From assembly GCA_913065125.1 (NCBI GenBank), contig CAJYAG010000004.1, positions 62,001-126,000 on the forward strand: a DNA stretch of 64,000 nucleotides, written 5' to 3'. The notes below the pieces were generated by a model. The model had not been told where the DNA came from. It did not search any database and saw only the letters and a list, made by a program, of their open reading frames with translations. Source of the stretch: an uncultured Flavobacteriaceae bacterium. GTDB taxonomy: Bacteria > Bacteroidota > Bacteroidia > Flavobacteriales > Flavobacteriaceae. The position numbers and the translations under genes are program-made. Of the stretch, positions 8,638 to 16,239 are shown in pieces (positions within the stretch are counted from its first letter, which is position 1; every line of letters starts with the position of its first letter).

Positions 8638-9849
8638 ATGAACAAAATAATCATTATTGGTGGAGGGGCCGCAGGCTTTTTTACAGCAATTAACGCTAAA
8701 GAGCAAAACCCAAATTTAGACATTACAATTCTTGAAAAAGGAAATGACGTTTTACAGAAAGTAAAAATTTCTGGAGGCGGGCGTTGCAATGTTACGCACG
8801 CGTGTTTTGAGCCAAAAGAATTGGTAAAGTTTTATCCAAGAGGAGAAAAAGAATTGCTCGGACCTTTTCATACATTTATGACTGGCGATACTTTTGAGTG
8901 GTTTGATGATCATGGCGTTCCGTTAAAGATTGAAGAAGATAATCGTGTATTTCCAGAAGCAAATACTTCGCAAGCAATCATTGATTGTTTTCAGAATGCT
9001 GTTGATAAACTTGGAATTAAAGTGTTGAAAAATCACGGAGTAAATTCTGTAGAAAAAGAAAATAATCAATGGAAAATCAACACGAAAAACGAAACGTTTA
9101 CTGCGGATAAATTAGTAATTGCTGCAGGAAGTAGTAATAAAATTTGGGAATTGGTAACCACTTTAGATCACTCCATCATTGAGCCAGTTCCGTCTTTGTT
9201 TACGTTCAATATTAAAGACAAAAGAATCATTGATTTATTAGGAATTTCTGTTCCGAATGCAACGGTGAATATCGTTGGAACGAAATTAGAATCCTCAGGT
9301 CCTTTATTAATTACACATTGGGGAATGAGCGGTCCAGCAGTCTTAAAATTGTCTGCTTTTGGAGCGCGAATTTTAGCAGAAAAAGGCTATCAATACAATG
9401 TGGAAGTAAATTGGTTATCGAGACCAACCGATAAAATTGTGAATGTGTTGTTGAATTTAAAAAAGAAACAACCAAAAAAACAAGTATTTTTAAAATCTCC
9501 GTTTGCAGAAATTCCAAGAAGATTGTGGGAACGTTTTGTTGCTGCTTCTGACATTACAGAAACTTTTAAATGGGCAGATTTAAGTAATTCTCACATAGAA
9601 AAATTAGCCAATCAATTAACCAAAGGAGTGTTTAATGCCAACGGGAAAAGTACGTTTAAGGAAGAGTTTGTTACTGCTGGCGGAATTGATTTAAAAGAAA
9701 TTAATTTTAAACGTTTTGAAAGCAGAAAACACAACAACTTATTTTTTGTAGGTGAAATTTTAAATATTGATGCCGTAACTGGTGGTTTTAATTTTCAGAA
9801 TGCTTGGACTGGTGGTTTTATTGTTGCAAAAGCGATTGCTGAGGATTAA
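8638..9849 (+). CDS. BaiN/HI0933-family NAD(P)/FAD-dependent oxidoreductase
   Basis: This 403-residue soluble flavoprotein has an N-terminal dinucleotide-binding motif IIIGGGAAGFF (residues 4-14). The family signature KISGGGRCNVTH follows near 42-53, and the C-terminal FAD contact is GEILNIDAVTGGFNFQNAWTGG in two parts. HI0933-like proteins are widespread flavin-dependent oxidoreductases, sometimes annotated as aminoacetone oxidase or BaiN; the physiological substrate is unclear. It sits on the same strand as the mevalonate genes but is separated from them by a repeat element, and no functional link is evident. Confidence 0.85.
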   Translation: MNKIIIIGGGAAGFFTAINAKEQNPNLDITILEKGNDVLQKVKISGGGRCNVTHACFEPKELVKFYPRGEKELLGPFHTFMTGDTFEWFDDHGVPLKIEEDNRVFPEANTSQAIIDCFQNAVDKLGIKVLKNHGVNSVEKENNQWKINTKNETFTADKLVIAAGSSNKIWELVTTLDHSIIEPVPSLFTFNIKDKRIIDLLGISVPNATVNIVGTKLESSGPLLITHWGMSGPAVLKLSAFGARILAEKGYQYNVEVNWLSRPTDKIVNVLLNLKKKQPKKQVFLKSPFAEIPRRLWERFVAASDITETFKWADLSNSHIEKLANQLTKGVFNANGKSTFKEEFVTAGGIDLKEINFKRFESRKHNNLFFVGEILNIDAVTGGFNFQNAWTGGFIVAKAIAED

Positions 9850-9862
9850 GAAGTTTCGCTAA

Positions 9863-9980
9863 CGTGTTTGTGTATGGAAAGTTGCGGGTTTGCATGCGAG
9901 GATTTTCCGCAGGAAAATCAGACGTAGCAAACTTGCAACTGCCTTTGGTTAAGCACTAATTTAGCAATTTTTTATACACG
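9863..9980. repeat. attC-like nested inverted-repeat element abutting a hypothetical gene
   Basis: Three nested pairings are visible: GTGTAT (9870-9875) with ATACAC (9974-9979), GTTGCGGGTTTGC (9881-9893) with GCAAACTTGCAAC (9927-9939, 11 of 13 pairs), and a perfect inner hairpin GATTTTCC-GCA-GGAAAATC (9901-9919). The right end overlaps the stop codon of the minus-strand gene 9972-10541, whose last residues (QHRV) come from the element. This resembles a cassette-end recombination site in layout, but an integron core site is not demonstrated. I recall similar elements in other Flavobacteriaceae. Confidence 0.65.
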
Positions 9981-10541
9981 GTGTTGTAAAACGTTTTTTA
10001 TTCCGTTCTCAAATTCCGTTTTTAATTTATTTATTTTTCTTTTATTCGCAAACCAATGAAATGGTGAAGTGCTTGAATATAAACCGAACGAAATGCAATT
10101 CACAAGAATATCTTTGTCGTCATAAATAATTGTCAACTGTTTTCCCCAATCAGTTCCAGAATCTTGCCAAGAAAAATTGATTATTGATATTTGTTGATTA
10201 TTCGTTGAAATATTCCATTTATTTTTTTCCGCAATCTTTTTTATCAAATTTGAGTTTTTACCTCTCGATATTCCATTAATTCGCTTTAATTTATACATAT
10301 TAAAAAGTGAAAAAATCATTAGTCCGCCAATTGTCAGAGTAAAAATTAGAAACGAAAGAGAAAACCCAATCGGTTCGTTTTTGTTTAAATCCGAATTGAA
10401 TTTCATTATCGCAATAAACGGAAACATTCCGATAAGCATTAATGGAAGTAAATATTCGAATAATTTTTCGAGAAACCATTGTCTCGTTATTAGCTTTCCT
10501 GCTTTTTTAGATTTAGATATATCGATTGGAATTCTGCTCAT
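9972..10541 (-). CDS. Hypothetical membrane protein in a repeat-bounded locus
   Basis: I do not recognise this 189-residue protein. It has two hydrophobic segments, near residues 31-47 and 60-80, and a C-terminal soluble part rich in Lys, Ile and Trp (NFSWQDSGTDWGKQL, SPFHWFANKRK). Its C-terminus QHRV is contributed by the nested repeat element at 9863-9980. The motif TTAGCGAA occurs in opposite orientation on the two sides (9852-9861 and 10600-10608). The gene is alone on its strand between a flavoprotein gene and a small hypothetical gene, so it looks like an inserted accessory gene. No function can be assigned. Confidence 0.65.
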   Translation of the reverse strand: MSRIPIDISKSKKAGKLITRQWFLEKLFEYLLPLMLIGMFPFIAIMKFNSDLNKNEPIGFSLSFLIFTLTIGGLMIFSLFNMYKLKRINGISRGKNSNLIKKIAEKNKWNISTNNQQISIINFSWQDSGTDWGKQLTIIYDDKDILVNCISFGLYSSTSPFHWFANKRKINKLKTEFENGIKNVLQHRV

Positions 10542-10705
10542 TCAAATGTTTTACAATGCATTTTGATATGAATCCGTTTTAATGATTTATATCAGCAGTT
10601 AGCGAAGTTAACGAAAAAAATGTTTAGAATCAAGTTGTATTAAGACGTGGTTTCTTCATTGTTTTATTAGGATAATTAGAAAGTTGTGCTTCTAAGAATG
10701 AAATT

Positions 10706-10990
10706 TTATTCTTCCTCAAAACAATTAAAAATAATTGAGTAGCCATATTCCAACGCTTCTTCGTACAATTCAGCTTGGTCTTCATCAACATCGTCTACAG
10801 TATCTAGCGTATAATATTCTTCTTCGATTTCTGTTACTTTCCAACCTTCGCTTTTGATATAGTATTTTGCCAATTTGTACGCACCTTCAATATCTTTATA
10901 ATCGATGTATAAACTTACATACGCACCGATAACTTCATCGTATTGCTCAGATTTTTTTGTTGGTTTTGCCAATGCATTTATTAAAAACAT
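10706..10990 (-). CDS. Small acidic hypothetical protein
   Basis: This 94-residue cytosolic protein is highly acidic, especially in its C-terminal half (VDDVDEDQAELYEEALEYGYS), with many tyrosines. I do not recognise a family. Motifs such as YVSLYIDYKDIEGAYKLAKYYI suggest an alpha/beta fold with an internal helix. It lies 19 bases downstream of the TlpA-like gene on the same strand and is probably co-transcribed. The reading frame has an ATG start and neighbour-like codon use, so it is likely a real gene. Confidence 0.65.
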   Translation of the reverse strand: MFLINALAKPTKKSEQYDEVIGAYVSLYIDYKDIEGAYKLAKYYIKSEGWKVTEIEEEYYTLDTVDDVDEDQAELYEEALEYGYSIIFNCFEEE

Positions 10991-11009
10991 AATTTTAGGT
11001 TTTAAGTGA

Positions 11010-11801
11010 TTATTCTATTAGTAATTTTTTTATTTCTTTGGCTAAATTATCAACATTTGTTCCGTTGTTTCCTGTTGAGATAAAACGGATAATTCCTTTC
11101 TTATCAATAATAAAATTTTTAGGAATGGCGCCTTTTGCATATTTGTTCCATATTTTTTTCTCAGGATCAAATCCTGCATTAAAAACAATTTCTTTTCCTT
11201 TTAAGTAGGTCATTTTTTTTGAAACCAATGCGTTGTCTTCTCCGATTGCAATCGGAATAAAAACAAAATCTTCGTTTTTATATTTTTCTAAAATTTTAGA
11301 CGGCATTTCGTAAAATTCTCTGATACACGGCGCGCACCAAGTTGCCCAAAAATTAAGCAAAACAACCTTTCCTTTTAAATCGGATAACTGAATTTGTTCT
11401 CCGTTTACCATTTCTACAGTAAAGTCTTTTGCTGTATCATTTACATTTAAAATATATTCTTTGGTAAACTTTTTCGCATAGGTTTCTTCGGATTTTTTAA
11501 CCTTTTTTTTCTTTCTCATTTCTGATTTAGAAAAAATTTCGATGACAGCAATAAATTCTTTTTCGCCCAACGCATCTCCGAGTTTCTTTTTTAAACGGAT
11601 GTATTCATCATCAGAAATGCCATTTTTCATTCCTTTTATGAAACCAGATTTCATATAATCGTTTATTTTTTCTCTTGAAACAATTTCATCATTTACAATA
11701 AAAATTTGTTGAAAAGATTTCTTCTTTTGGGCAACCAAGATGTTTGCTGAAAAAATAAAGAGCAACGTTAAAAGAATTCCTTTTTTAAATATGTTTTTCA
11801 T
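11010..11801 (-). CDS. TlpA-like periplasmic thiol:disulfide oxidoreductase
   Basis: This 263-residue exported protein has an N-terminal signal peptide (hydrophobic residues 8-24, ILVAQ cleavage region). A Lys/Glu-rich linker (about residues 40-115) leads to an AhpC/TSA-thioredoxin domain. The redox centre is FWATWCAPC with C156 and C159, followed by a cis-proline segment AIPKNFIID. TlpA/ResA-like proteins reduce disulfides in the periplasm, for example in cytochrome maturation or general oxidative defence. The substrate here is unknown. It is followed by a small acidic hypothetical gene and preceded by a 77-residue hypothetical gene on the same strand. Confidence 0.85.
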   Translation of the reverse strand: MKNIFKKGILLTLLFIFSANILVAQKKKSFQQIFIVNDEIVSREKINDYMKSGFIKGMKNGISDDEYIRLKKKLGDALGEKEFIAVIEIFSKSEMRKKKKVKKSEETYAKKFTKEYILNVNDTAKDFTVEMVNGEQIQLSDLKGKVVLLNFWATWCAPCIREFYEMPSKILEKYKNEDFVFIPIAIGEDNALVSKKMTYLKGKEIVFNAGFDPEKKIWNKYAKGAIPKNFIIDKKGIIRFISTGNNGTNVDNLAKEIKKLLIE

Positions 11802-11814
11802 GTTTTTTTATAAT

Positions 11815-12048
11815 TTATGCCAGTTCTCCTCGGTGCGGAAGTAGAGCGTCTCTGTATTTTTTCATATCAATTTCATCAACAGTTACAAAAGCAGTTGAAT
11901 GAAATTCGTTGATTTGTTCGTGGTTGATTTCGTAATAATGCAGTTTTTCTGTAGCGGCAAATTCTTTTAAATGAATGCAATGATGTTTTGCAGTCTCCAA
12001 TCCATCTTCTCCTTTAAAATCCCAAATCAATTTTAGTTTTCTATTCAT
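11815..12048 (-). CDS. Small conserved hypothetical protein (77 aa)
   Basis: I chose the ATG at 12048 (MNRKLKLIWDFKGEDG) rather than the longer frame from 12096. The extra upstream codons run through a perfect 15-bp hairpin and a -7 promoter box, so they are unlikely to be translated. The protein is soluble, with two histidine pairs (TAKHHCIHLKEF, and HYYEINHEQINEFHS). The length and histidines hint at a small metal- or redox-linked protein, but I recognise no family. The stop is 13 bases before the start of the TlpA-like gene on the same strand, so the two are probably one operon. Confidence 0.6.
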   Translation of the reverse strand: MNRKLKLIWDFKGEDGLETAKHHCIHLKEFAATEKLHYYEINHEQINEFHSTAFVTVDEIDMKKYRDALLPHRGELA

Positions 12049-12053
12049 AATTA

Positions 12054-12061
12054 CAAAAATA
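12054..12061 (-). promoter_or_regulatory. -7 box (TATTTTTG) of the 77-aa gene
   Basis: On the minus strand TATTTTTG matches TAnnTTTG and ends only 5 bases before the ATG at 12048, implying a very short or absent 5' leader. It overlaps the terminator hairpin of the upstream gene. No -33 element was identified. Confidence 0.4.
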
Positions 12062-12091
12062 CCTTTTTCAAATGAATGAAAAAGGTATTTT
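12056..12091 (-). terminator. Perfect 15-bp terminator hairpin
   Basis: TGAAAAAGGTATTTT (12077-12091) is perfectly inverted at 12056-12070 with a 6-base loop. On the minus strand the stem ends in a short T run. It lies 22 bases after the stop of the MotA/TolQ/ExbB-like gene and before the next gene. Confidence 0.65.
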
Positions 12092-12113
12092 AACAACGAA
12101 CTAAAATTTAGAG

Positions 12114-12461
12114 TTATTCTTCTTTTTTTAATCCTGTCAATAAAATAATTCCTGCACGACCAACTAAAAAAGTAAACATTCCGAAAGTTGGAGGAAGAAT
12201 TCCTAGTTTAAATCCTCCAGCTAAAACTTGCGGAGCAATATCTCCATTAATAACTGTAATTCTGTCAAGCGCTTCTATTAATCCAATTGTAAAGCCTAAA
12301 AATCCAAAAACCAACGCAAAAAGGCCAATAGATTTTAAAAGATTTAAGTTTTTTTCTGTGTTGTTTTTAATTCCTCTAACAATTAAAACGATAGTGATAA
12401 TTAATAAAAGTAATAACGGATACATAAATGTTGGTCCGCCATCAGAAAGTAAATGTGTCAT
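12114..12461 (-). CDS. Short MotA/TolQ/ExbB-like membrane protein
   Basis: This 115-residue protein has three hydrophobic segments (about residues 14-29, 43-62 and 85-112). The segment GFLGFTIGLIEALDRI and the closing GILPPTFGMFTFLVGR are typical of the short MotA/TolQ/ExbB-like proteins that Bacteroidota place outside transport operons. Classical ExbB or TolQ proteins are nearly twice as long and pair with ExbD or TolR; no such partner is next to it. A role as an energising proton channel is therefore uncertain. It is transcribed alone and ends in a hairpin terminator. Confidence 0.65.
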   Translation of the reverse strand: MTHLLSDGGPTFMYPLLLLLIITIVLIVRGIKNNTEKNLNLLKSIGLFALVFGFLGFTIGLIEALDRITVINGDIAPQVLAGGFKLGILPPTFGMFTFLVGRAGIILLTGLKKEE

Positions 12462-12668
12462 AAGTATTAGTTTTTAAATTCAGAACTAAATTATTTTAAT
12501 TCATCACTTTAAATAATTAAAAACGATGAAATTAAGATATTTTGTTCCTTTTAACCTAATTAGTTCCTTTTTTGCAAAAACAACACAAAACCTGCATTTG
12601 GCATCTCAGAAGCTGAAAATCGTCTATATTTATAGTATAAAAAGACTTTTTTAATTTCCTTTACATTC

Positions 12669-13739
12669 ATGAACACAACTTTACTACATTTTTTAAAACA
12701 ATCCATTTTACATCTAAGTTTTTGGTTTTTGGTGTGGTTTTTCTTTCAAACATTTTTTAGTGTTGGTTCTTCAAACGCACAGTTTATTTTTTGGTTCTCA
12801 ATTTTATTAAGTATTATTTCAATTATTGCTTCCTATGTTTTTGTGTATAATTTATTGCCTAATTATTTGCTAAAAAAAAAGTATAAAGCATTTGCTTTGT
12901 ACAGTATTTATACAGGTGTTTTTATTACGTGTGGAGTGTTTATGACCATGGCTTTTGGTTTTATATTCTATTTTAATTTAGAATTTCAAAATATGCCAGC
13001 GTTAACCAAAAGTTCTTCTGTTATTTTGGTTTGTGTGCTGTTGATTGTTGTTTTGGTATGCGGAATTAAAATCTTGTCACACAATTACAAATCATTGGAG
13101 AAAAATAAATCCTTAGAGAATAAAATCTTGCAGGCGCAATTGCAACTTAAAGAGCAAGAATTAAAGTTTTTAAAAATGCAGATCCATCCACATTTTTTAT
13201 TCAATTCTTTAAATACTATTTATGGTTTTGCTTTAAAAAAGAAAAATGAAGCGCCAGAAATGATTTTAAAATTGTCTAATTTACTAGATTATATTTTATA
13301 TCAGGTTGATAAACCAACAGTTAGTCTTGTTGATGAAATTCATCATTTAGAAGATTATATTTCTTTAGAAGAAATGCGATTCCACGACACCTTAATTGTT
13401 ACTTTTAATAAATCTGAACTTACTTCTGATATTCAAATTGCGCCCATGTTGTTCATTCCATTTTTAGAAAATAGTTTTAAACACGGTAAAATTATTGATG
13501 AAAAATTATCCATCAATATTGATTTAAAAATTGATCATAATATTCTGATTTTTGAGATTGTAAATACTTCAGAAAGCAAAGATAAACAAGGCAATGGAAT
13601 TGGTTTAGAGAACATTCAAAAAAGAGTAAAAATGTTATATCCGAATGCGCATAATTTAATTGTTGAACATTCTAAAAATCAATTTAAAGTACAATTGCAA
13701 ATTACCATTGATGGTTTAAAAACAAAAAAGGATGTCTAA
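12669..13739 (+). CDS. LytS/YehU-type membrane sensor histidine kinase
   Basis: This 356-residue inner-membrane kinase has four hydrophobic segments in residues 10-145, then a coiled-coil linker (LENKILQAQLQLKEQELKF in register). A His_kinase domain follows with the phospho-acceptor histidines in IHPHFLFNSLNTIYG (about residues 172-186). The ATP-binding part ends with GNGIGLENIQKRVKMLYP. It overlaps the next gene, a LytTR response regulator, by 8 bases, so the pair is translationally coupled. The signal sensed is unknown. The short N-terminal membrane domain resembles other flavobacterial LytS-like sensors without a large periplasmic domain. Confidence 0.88.
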   Translation: MNTTLLHFLKQSILHLSFWFLVWFFFQTFFSVGSSNAQFIFWFSILLSIISIIASYVFVYNLLPNYLLKKKYKAFALYSIYTGVFITCGVFMTMAFGFIFYFNLEFQNMPALTKSSSVILVCVLLIVVLVCGIKILSHNYKSLEKNKSLENKILQAQLQLKEQELKFLKMQIHPHFLFNSLNTIYGFALKKKNEAPEMILKLSNLLDYILYQVDKPTVSLVDEIHHLEDYISLEEMRFHDTLIVTFNKSELTSDIQIAPMLFIPFLENSFKHGKIIDEKLSINIDLKIDHNILIFEIVNTSESKDKQGNGIGLENIQKRVKMLYPNAHNLIVEHSKNQFKVQLQITIDGLKTKKDV

Positions 13740-14445
13740 AAAAATCAAATGTATTATTGTTGACGACGAGCCAATGGCAAGAGAAATATTGGTTTCTTAT
13801 GTAGAAAAAATATCGAATTTAGAATTGATAAAAAGTTGTAAAAATGCGTTGGAAGCTTTTGATGTTATTAATGAACAAAAAATTGATTTATTATTTTTAG
13901 ACATCAACATGCCAGAAGTTTCTGGTTTGTCTTTAGCAAAAATGATAGGTAAAGAATCGAAAGTTATTTTTACCACAGCGTACAGAGATTATGCTGTTGA
14001 AGGATTCAATTTAAAAGCAGTAGACTATTTATTAAAACCAATTGCTTTTGATCGATTTTTAGAAGCCGTAAATACTTTTTTTGATACGATTTCTGTTGCG
14101 GAAGAATCGCCAAAAGAAAATAAGAATGTAACTGCTAATTTCTTTTTTGTGCGTTCAGAACGAAAAATGGTGAAAGTTAATTTTGTAGAAATTTTATATA
14201 TAGAAAGTTTAAGCGATTATATAAAAATTTGCACTCAAAATAGTACAATAATCACAAGAGAAACCATCACAAATGTTGAAGCGAAGTTGCCATCGCAACA
14301 ATTTTTAAGAGTGCACAGGTCCTATATTGTATCACTAAAAGGTATTGATTCTTATACCAATGAATTTCTAGAAATTGCTCAAAAAGCAATTCCGATTAGT
14401 AGAAAATACAAAGATGTTGTCTTAAAAAAACTAGAAAATATGTAA
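13732..14445 (+). CDS. LytTR-family response regulator
   Basis: This cytosolic transcription regulator of 237 residues has an N-terminal receiver domain with acidic pocket D11-D12 and phospho-acceptor D57 (LLFLDINMPE), a conserved K (LLKPIAF) and a C-terminal LytTR DNA-binding domain (about residues 137-235). LytTR hallmarks are IESLSDYIKI, FLRVHRSYIV and the final ISRKYKDVV. It is cognate to the overlapping LytS-like kinase. Its targets are not visible; the neighbouring mevalonate decarboxylase gene starts only 37 bases later and might be within reach of read-through. Confidence 0.9.
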   Translation: MSKKIKCIIVDDEPMAREILVSYVEKISNLELIKSCKNALEAFDVINEQKIDLLFLDINMPEVSGLSLAKMIGKESKVIFTTAYRDYAVEGFNLKAVDYLLKPIAFDRFLEAVNTFFDTISVAEESPKENKNVTANFFFVRSERKMVKVNFVEILYIESLSDYIKICTQNSTIITRETITNVEAKLPSQQFLRVHRSYIVSLKGIDSYTNEFLEIAQKAIPISRKYKDVVLKKLENM

Positions 14446-14482
14446 CAATAAAAAGGTATATTTACAGCAAATTATTTTTGAT

Positions 14483-15577
14483 TTGAACACAGCACAATTC
14501 ATACCTTCAGTACTCAACTTTTCGATAGAAAAAGCAACATATACGTGGCAAACTCCAAGCAATATCGCATTGATAAAATATTGGGGAAAAAGCGATCCGC
14601 AAATTCCAAAAAACGCATCCATTAGTTTTACATTACATAATTGTCATACAATAACTACTATCAATTTTGTAAAACGTGTCACCTTGAGCGCAGTCGAAAG
14701 GTCTCAAATTAATTTTGAATTGTTTTTTGAAGGAGAAAAAAAGGAAGCTTTTAAGCCGAAAATTGCACAGTTTTTTGATAGAATAAAAGCATACTGCCCA
14801 TATGTTTTTGAATACAATATGATTATCAATTCAGAAAATTCTTTTCCACATTCTAGTGGAATTGCATCTTCTGCAAGCGGATTGTCGGCAATTGCAATGT
14901 GTTTGTTAAATTTAGAAAAAGAATTAAATCCAAAATTATCATCAGCATTTATCAATCAAAAAGCATCTTTTTTAGCACGATTGGGTTCTGGAAGCGCAAG
15001 TAGAAGTATAGAAGGTCCGTTAGTTGTTTGGGGAAATCACCCGGAAATTAAAGGAAGTTCAGATTTATTTGGTGTACAATTTCCGTATAAAGTGCATTCG
15101 GTTTTTGAAAATTATCAAGATGCCATTTTATTGGTTGATAAAGGAGAAAAACAAGTTTCTAGTACGGTTGGTCATAATTTAATGCACAAACATCCGTATG
15201 CAAAACAACGCTTTTTGCAAGCAAATGAAAACCTTGCAAAGATTTCTGAAATATTGCAAAACGGAGATGTTGATGCATTTATAAACATCGTAGAAAGTGA
15301 AGCATTAACATTGCACGCAATGATGTTAACGAGCAACCCGTATTTTATTTTGATGAAACCAAATACGTTGGAAATCATCAATAAAATTTGGGAATTTAGA
15401 GAAAAAACTAAAAGTAAAATCTGTTTTACCCTAGATGCCGGAGCAAATGTGCATGTGTTGTATCCAGAAAATGAGAAAGAAAAAGTGAATCATTTTATTG
15501 AAAAAACTTTATCAAATTATTGTCAAAAAAAACAATATATTTTTGATACTGTAGGAATTGGAGCAAAAAAGTTGTAA
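14483..15577 (+). CDS. Diphosphomevalonate decarboxylase
   Basis: This GHMP-superfamily enzyme converts mevalonate diphosphate to isopentenyl diphosphate. The 364-residue protein shows APSNIALIKYWGK-like N-terminal sequence (TPSNIALIKYWGKSD, near residues 29-43), the ATP loop SSGIASSASGLSAIA (about 124-138) and the segment LGSGSASRSIEGP typical of MvaD. The start is a TTG at 14483, because the conserved N-terminus begins there and no ATG is available. Residues 65-75 (RVTLSAVERSQ) are the translation of a palindromic repeat common in this genome. It probably lengthens a loop without breaking the fold. The ATP- and substrate-binding motifs remain intact. Confidence 0.88.
   Translation: MNTAQFIPSVLNFSIEKATYTWQTPSNIALIKYWGKSDPQIPKNASISFTLHNCHTITTINFVKRVTLSAVERSQINFELFFEGEKKEAFKPKIAQFFDRIKAYCPYVFEYNMIINSENSFPHSSGIASSASGLSAIAMCLLNLEKELNPKLSSAFINQKASFLARLGSGSASRSIEGPLVVWGNHPEIKGSSDLFGVQFPYKVHSVFENYQDAILLVDKGEKQVSSTVGHNLMHKHPYAKQRFLQANENLAKISEILQNGDVDAFINIVESEALTLHAMMLTSNPYFILMKPNTLEIINKIWEFREKTKSKICFTLDAGANVHVLYPENEKEKVNHFIEKTLSNYCQKKQYIFDTVGIGAKKL
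14675..14706. repeat. TCGA-family repeat translated in frame in diphosphomevalonate decarboxylase
   Basis: TGTCACCTTGAGCGCAGTCG begins at 14677 and the unit continues to about 14706. It carries the GAGCGCAGTCGA core also found at 7441-7456. The frame stays open and the insertion encodes RVTLSAVERS (residues 65-74). It lies between the N-terminal strand and the first helix region, where loop length should be tolerated. Confidence 0.75.
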
Positions 15578-15602
15578 ATTACAGACACTAAAAACGTTAC
15601 TT

Positions 15603-16175
15603 ATGAAAACTTCAACCTTACTATTTGTGTTAATTGTTGGGTTTTTAACCACAACAGTTTCAGCTCAAGAAGCAATGTGGTTTGATGCAAATTGGAACTC
15701 AACAACAAAAGAAAAAGCGACTTATTACAGACCTAAACCTAAAGTTCAGAAAAATGGATTTTGGATTGTAGATTATTACATGGACGGAACTAAACAAATG
15801 GAGGGGTTTAGTTTAAATGATGATCCAAATAACGAAAAGTTTCACGGATTGGTGAAATATTATTCTGTAAAAGGAATTTTGTTTCAAGAAATAAATTTTA
15901 AAGAGGGTAAAATAGACGGAATCAGAAAAGTATATTTTGACTCAGGAAAATTAAAAACAACGACAACATATTTAAACGACAAAAAAGAAGGAAAATATTA
16001 CGAGTACTACGAAACTGGAGAGCTTTTTTCTAAAGGAAATTTTGAAAATAATTTAAGAGAAGGAAGTTGGAAAACCTTTTATAAAAATGGAAAAATAAAA
16101 GAGAAAGGGAATTATGTGAATGGAGAAAAAGCTGGAACCTGGAAAGTGTTTTATAAAAACCTAAACAAGAAATAG
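15603..16175 (+). CDS. Exported MORN/YwqK-repeat protein
   Basis: I chose the ATG at 15603, which gives a clean signal peptide (KTSTLLFVLIVGFLTTTVSAQ); an upstream start at 15558 would overlap the preceding gene. The 190-residue mature protein carries repeated GxxxGxWKxYYxxGxxxxxxxY units (KEGKYYEYYETGELFSKGN, REGSWKTFYKNGKIKEKGN). These are the repeats often labelled YwqK antitoxin-like or MORN. Such proteins are usually surface or periplasmic; the toxin-antitoxin label is not supported here since no toxin gene is adjacent. The gene sits between mevalonate pathway genes without an obvious functional link. Confidence 0.75.
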   Translation: MKTSTLLFVLIVGFLTTTVSAQEAMWFDANWNSTTKEKATYYRPKPKVQKNGFWIVDYYMDGTKQMEGFSLNDDPNNEKFHGLVKYYSVKGILFQEINFKEGKIDGIRKVYFDSGKLKTTTTYLNDKKEGKYYEYYETGELFSKGNFENNLREGSWKTFYKNGKIKEKGNYVNGEKAGTWKVFYKNLNKK

Positions 16176-16207
16176 TTTAAACTACTGTAGGTTAAAATAA
16201 TAAGTAG

Positions 16208-16215
16208 TATTTTTG
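16208..16215 (+). promoter_or_regulatory. -7 box of the mevalonate kinase gene
   Basis: TATTTTTG matches TAnnTTTG and ends 24 bases before the ATG at 16240. No -33 TTG was found at normal spacing, so support is partial. Confidence 0.45.
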
Positions 16216-16239
16216 CAATTGTTAAAAGAAAAGAAATAA

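Noticed and set aside
9863..9980. True integron attC site
   Set aside because: No canonical GTTRRRY core was confirmed and no integrase is in the window; kept only as attC-like.
12049..12096. Longer form of the 77-aa protein from 12096
   Set aside because: The extra codons cover a perfect terminator hairpin and a -7 box.
15603..16175. YwqK protein as a toxin-antitoxin component
   Set aside because: It is exported and has no adjacent toxin gene; the antitoxin label comes from annotation habit.
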